Assembly: GCA_018697195.1 (NCBI GenBank)
Contig: CM031864.1
Location: 26,050,086-26,114,085 of the forward strand
Source of the DNA: Certhia americana
Taxonomy: Eukaryota; Chordata; Aves; Passeriformes; Certhiidae
Direction of reading: 5' to 3'
DNA length: 64,000 nucleotides
Shown here: piece by piece, positions 60,755 through 64,000 of the stretch
Layout of the letters: each line of letters opens with the position of its first letter
Position numbering within the stretch: position 1 is the first letter of the stretch
The notes under the pieces: model-generated
What the model saw: only the letters and a program-made list of their open reading frames with translations
What the model was told of the DNA's origin: nothing
The model's database searches: none
Program-made: the position numbers and the translations under genes

Positions 60755-60815
60755 GCAGGAAGCTGAGAAGCACCGTGACTCCTGGGCTGCCGCCGGTGCA
60801 CAGACAGCAGCAGCA

Positions 60816-61215
60816 NNNNNNNNNNNNNNNNNNNNNNNNNNNNNNNNNNNNNNNNNNNNNNNNNNNNNNNNNNNNNNNNNNNNNNNNNNNNNNNNNNNNN
60901 NNNNNNNNNNNNNNNNNNNNNNNNNNNNNNNNNNNNNNNNNNNNNNNNNNNNNNNNNNNNNNNNNNNNNNNNNNNNNNNNNNNNNNNNNNNNNNNNNNNN
61001 NNNNNNNNNNNNNNNNNNNNNNNNNNNNNNNNNNNNNNNNNNNNNNNNNNNNNNNNNNNNNNNNNNNNNNNNNNNNNNNNNNNNNNNNNNNNNNNNNNNN
61101 NNNNNNNNNNNNNNNNNNNNNNNNNNNNNNNNNNNNNNNNNNNNNNNNNNNNNNNNNNNNNNNNNNNNNNNNNNNNNNNNNNNNNNNNNNNNNNNNNNNN
61201 NNNNNNNNNNNNNNN
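60816..61215. other. Assembly gap, 400 N
   Basis: Flanked by CAGCAGCAGCA on the left and CTCCACTCATAGAGG on the right. These map to about 43702 and 42950 in arm 1, so arm 1 predicts about 750 bp, most of the dispersed ORF-bearing segment. Frames crossing the gap are not real. Confidence 0.95.
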
Positions 61216-61258
61216 CTCCACTCATAGAGGCCATCCCACCATGGCTCCACGCTGCCAA

Positions 61259-61703
61259 TGATATAACACCCAGAGAGGCAAAGCAAGACCCAAAGGAAGT
61301 CAGGGTTCTGGTCAGAGTAACCCTGATCATTGCATGGAAATCTTCACGAAGGACATGGACAAGACGATTGTGGATGCTGACTGTGATCAGGGAAAAGCTG
61401 TTCTTAGGTTTTCTCAGGGCTAGCCTGGGATAAGTTGAGGAAAGATGTAAACAAAACCCAGCATCTGTTGTTTTTGTGAATACCACATTGAAAATATGTG
61501 CTGTTTGCCCAAGTTGTTTACCAAGGAGTGTTGGTCCTTTCTTCTCCAATAAGATTATTGTATTCTCGGATTAACAAGCAACTGATATGCTTTTAACCCA
61601 CAAAGCACACTATAAAAGTGTGCACCATTTTAATAAAGTTGCTTTTTGCCATTGTCTTTTGGAGTCCGTGTCCTTAACTAATGGTGCCATTCCTTAACTA
61701 ACA
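61259..61703 (+). repeat. LTR-like unit in arm 2
   Basis: TGATATAACACCC to CTTAACTAACA, 445 bp, the same length as the arm 1 unit. TATAAAAG is at 61611-61618 and AATAAA at 61632-61637. Confidence 0.55.
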
Positions 61704-62974
61704 GTGACAGACAGTCGAGGGCACCTTCAGTCATTTTGCAGGTGACACCAAGCTCAGTGGTGGTGTTGATTTGCTGGAGGGTTGGGAGGCTCATGATGGA
61801 GGTGCCATCGTAGCTACTGCCTGAAGAATTTGATGAGCAGAAACAGAAGAATTAATTGAGATAAATTCCATAGGTGAAAGTAGAGGTAGCTGTTAGAATT
61901 TACTGCTAGAATTTAAGATAACAGGATGCAGTCCATCTGATGCCTTCTATTGCTGTTTAATTCCTAAATTACAAACTGGGGCTCAGAATAAGCAGTGCCA
62001 TAAGAAAGCCAAGTGTTTAAGCTAAAGAACTCTGAACATTTTAACTAGACATTAGTTTGTAAAGAAAAGCTGTAGGAAGCTCTTTTTGTTTCTCATAGAT
62101 AATCCTATTCATCATTTGATCAGGAAGATGTTCCTCTGGAATATGTTCCTTTGTCTCTTGAGTTACAGCTTCTGCTAAGTTAGAACAGGTCCAATAAGAT
62201 ACTGTTATTGAAATAAAATGATTGAATTGATAAATCTGAAGTGCTTGTAGTTTTCATTGGAGTGTAGTCATTGATTTTGGGGGGAAATCCTGAAGGCTGA
62301 AGCCTTTTGGTGGCTAGGGCGGTGCAGTGTGTGCTGTGTGGGGCAGAGGAGAAAGGCGCTGCCTGGGCCAGGAGGGATGAATGGACACCAAGTCCTTGTG
62401 ACTTGTGGCACAAAGTGGTCGTTTGATGCAAAAGCCCCTTGTTTTTGTGTCCAGTTGTCCTCCTAGAAAGCTGCCCTGATGCAGGGATCATTCTGTAGGA
62501 TCTCGGCAGGAAGGAGTGCTCTCAGCCATGCCAAGTAGGTTTTGCAGAACTCCCTGTTCTTCAAGGGAGCGTCTCCCAGGCTGTTCTATGGAACTCATTG
62601 AGAGGCTCACAGTGATTTTCCTGCCAGAAGATTGGATCCCACTCACTGTGTCAGGTGCCCCAGAGGCACTGCAGCACTAAAATGCGTTTGCAAATGCAGC
62701 TCTGCTGCCTTGCTGAAAATCTACTGAGACAATGAGCCTGAGAGAACATGTGGTGAGCAACAGCCACCGTCCAGCTAAAAACTGCAGGATCCCACAGTCT
62801 GCCATGCTGGACACTGCCTGTCCTTGGGGTTCACAGCAAAGCAGTTGCTTGGTTTGTCTCTGCAGTCTCAGGCTCCCGTTTGTTCCCAACTGAGCAATTG
62901 CCAGGAGATCTGTGCCCACTGAGGTGGGTGTTGAATGCCTCCAGTACCAATTTGGTGCTAAGGAGCTGAGTCAT

Positions 62975-63225
62975 GGAATCCCAGAATCCCAGAGTAGTTT
63001 GGGTTGGAAAGAAGTTTAATGCTCATCCAGTGCCATCGTGTGCCATGGGCAGGAGCACCTTTCACTGTCCCCTGTTGCTCCAAGCCCCATCCAACCTGGC
63101 CATGGACACTTGCAGGGATCCAGAGGCAGCCACAGCTTCTCTTGGCACCCTGTGCCAGGGTCTCTCCACCCTCTCAGGGAACAATTCCTTCCCAATAGCC
63201 CATCTAACCCTGTTGTCCTTTGGCT
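62975..63225 (-). mobile_element. CR1 LINE fragment at the outer end of arm 2
   Basis: Reverse CR1 tail ('GGAATCCCAGAATCCCAGAG', 'TTTGGGTTGGAAAGAAG', 'CATCCAACCTGGCCATGGAC', 'CCTGTGCCAGGGTCTC'). Its tail matches the arm 1 CR1 tail closely, the body less so. Confidence 0.92.
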
Positions 63226-63935
63226 TCCTTTAGCTTTTTGCTATAAAATAAAACTTTTAAAATACACAGGCATTGTTTTGGAAAATAAAGTTTATTTTGT
63301 AATAAAAAAGTAATGACCCTTTTCTTTCCAGATATTTCTGAGGATGGTAATTCCAGACTCTCCCCCTTTCACTGAATCTCTGAAGTCCTCCGTTAGTTAC
63401 CAGTGTGTTGGTGTAACAAACCTGTGCCTGTGAAATGTGCTACTCTTTCAGAGGTGTTTTTGTTTGTGCCTGAGCTTTTTCCTGGGCTCCTGCACTGACC
63501 CAGAAAAGAGATAGAGATGATCTTTGCCCATGCACGTGTAGCTCTCTTTTTATCTGTCAGTGACTGGTAGCTTTTTGTGCGTACAAAAATTATGTTTATT
63601 ATCTGTCTTTAGACTACTACTTTTTAAATTCAAGTGTAAAGCAAGGTGATTTCAGACTAAAAGTAAGTTCTAAGGTTTCACTCATGAGGGCAGTTTACCT
63701 TGAGTGCAACTTGTCCTTGGATGTGGTGAAGCTTATTCCACATCTTTAGATCAGAACTGAATGTGTGCTAGTCTGTAAACACTTCTTTGAGTTGAAGGAG
63801 TTGTGGTTACATGGAGGAAATTGCTGAATGGAATTCTGTGGTCTCCAGGGCCTATTTGGGTGAAGCCCTATTTGGGTTATAAAAATTAGTCTGCTCAGAC
63901 CTTAAATCCACAATTCCACCACCCACAGAGACATG
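63226..63935. other. Non-coding tract, no gene recognised
   Basis: AT-rich sequence outside arm 2 with an A-rich stretch near 63240-63310. No gene seen. Confidence 0.5.
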
Positions 63936-64000
63936 AACTTGAGGACATGGTCTAGTGGTGCTGCTGGGTGATTCAACATGATAATCTTAAAGGTCTTCTA
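63936..64000 (+). mobile_element. Old CR1 LINE fragment, cut by the window end
   Basis: 'AGGACATGGTCTAGTGGTG' and 'ATAATCTTAAAGGTCTTCTA' are the 3' part of an older CR1 subtype, as at 17295. It continues past the window. Confidence 0.7.

Larger units (their letters stand above)
58980..62974 (-). repeat. Arm 2 of a large inverted repeat
   Basis: Counterpart of arm 1 in reverse orientation. Extra relative to arm 1: an 810-bp solo LTR. Missing or shorter: the 188-bp block and most of the decamer array. The gap of 400 N stands where arm 1 has about 750 bp. A 100-bp stretch (59570-59690 versus 44100-44220) is much more diverged than its surroundings. Confidence 0.92.

Noticed and set aside
60685..61549. 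Frames of 150-266 codons across the second gap
   Set aside because: They contain 400 unknown bases, and the true gap length probably differs, so the frame is not known.
41009..62974. The inverted arms as a pure assembly duplication
   Set aside because: The arms differ by point changes at varying density, an arm-specific LTR with target duplication, an arm-specific 188 bp and array length, which a duplicated contig would not show. Long-read proof is still lacking.

Overview
The window looks like nuclear DNA from a bird, probably a passerine. The main evidence is about fifteen CR1 LINE fragments with the typical avian 3' end, in several age classes. There are also several endogenous retrovirus (ERV) and LTR insertions, long AT-rich single-copy tracts and two assembly gaps (575 N and 400 N). 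I recognise no host protein-coding gene, exon, tRNA or rRNA. Almost all listed open frames are chance frames or lie inside repeats. The passerine assignment is an inference.

Layout: 1-9.5 kb is non-coding sequence with five CR1 sites, including an inverted CR1 pair and a back-to-back CR1 joint. 9564-14257 is an old ERV on the + strand with two LTRs, a 6-bp target duplication and a degraded gag-like region. Its 3' LTR is split by about 760 bp of foreign sequence. 15.0-16.2 kb may be another LTR remnant. 19.9-21.5 kb holds a segment of unknown family on the - strand, with two overlapping frames (246 and 109 codons) and three 24-residue repeats. It is followed by a truncated relative of the first ERV (22.1-23.7 kb) and a further LTR (about 24 kb). 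25-40.6 kb is mostly unique non-coding sequence with a few CR1s and a 47-base A run.

The most striking structure is a large inverted repeat. Arm 1 (about 41.0-44.8 kb) and arm 2 (about 59.0-63.0 kb) are reverse complements, separated by about 14 kb. CR1 copies lie at all four arm ends. Identity is a mosaic: by eye about 99% in one inner sample, about 95% near the outer edge, and lower in a short patch. Each arm carries a 445-bp LTR-like unit, and arm 1 shows it directly downstream of the same unknown reading frames found at 19.9-20.7 kb. Arm 2 was later hit by an 810-bp solo LTR; arm 1 keeps the matching empty site. The spacer contains a minisatellite beside the first gap, a probable LTR-element remnant (46.9-48.7 kb) and a 1443-bp solo ERVL-type LTR with a perfect 5-bp target duplication (54065-55507).

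There is no operon or pathway to describe. The interest lies in retroelement history: one family dispersed at 98% identity, a segment reused in the same orientation relative to two related ERVs, and inverted arms that appear to have exchanged sequence after duplication. Identity figures are hand comparisons of printed stretches, not computed alignments.
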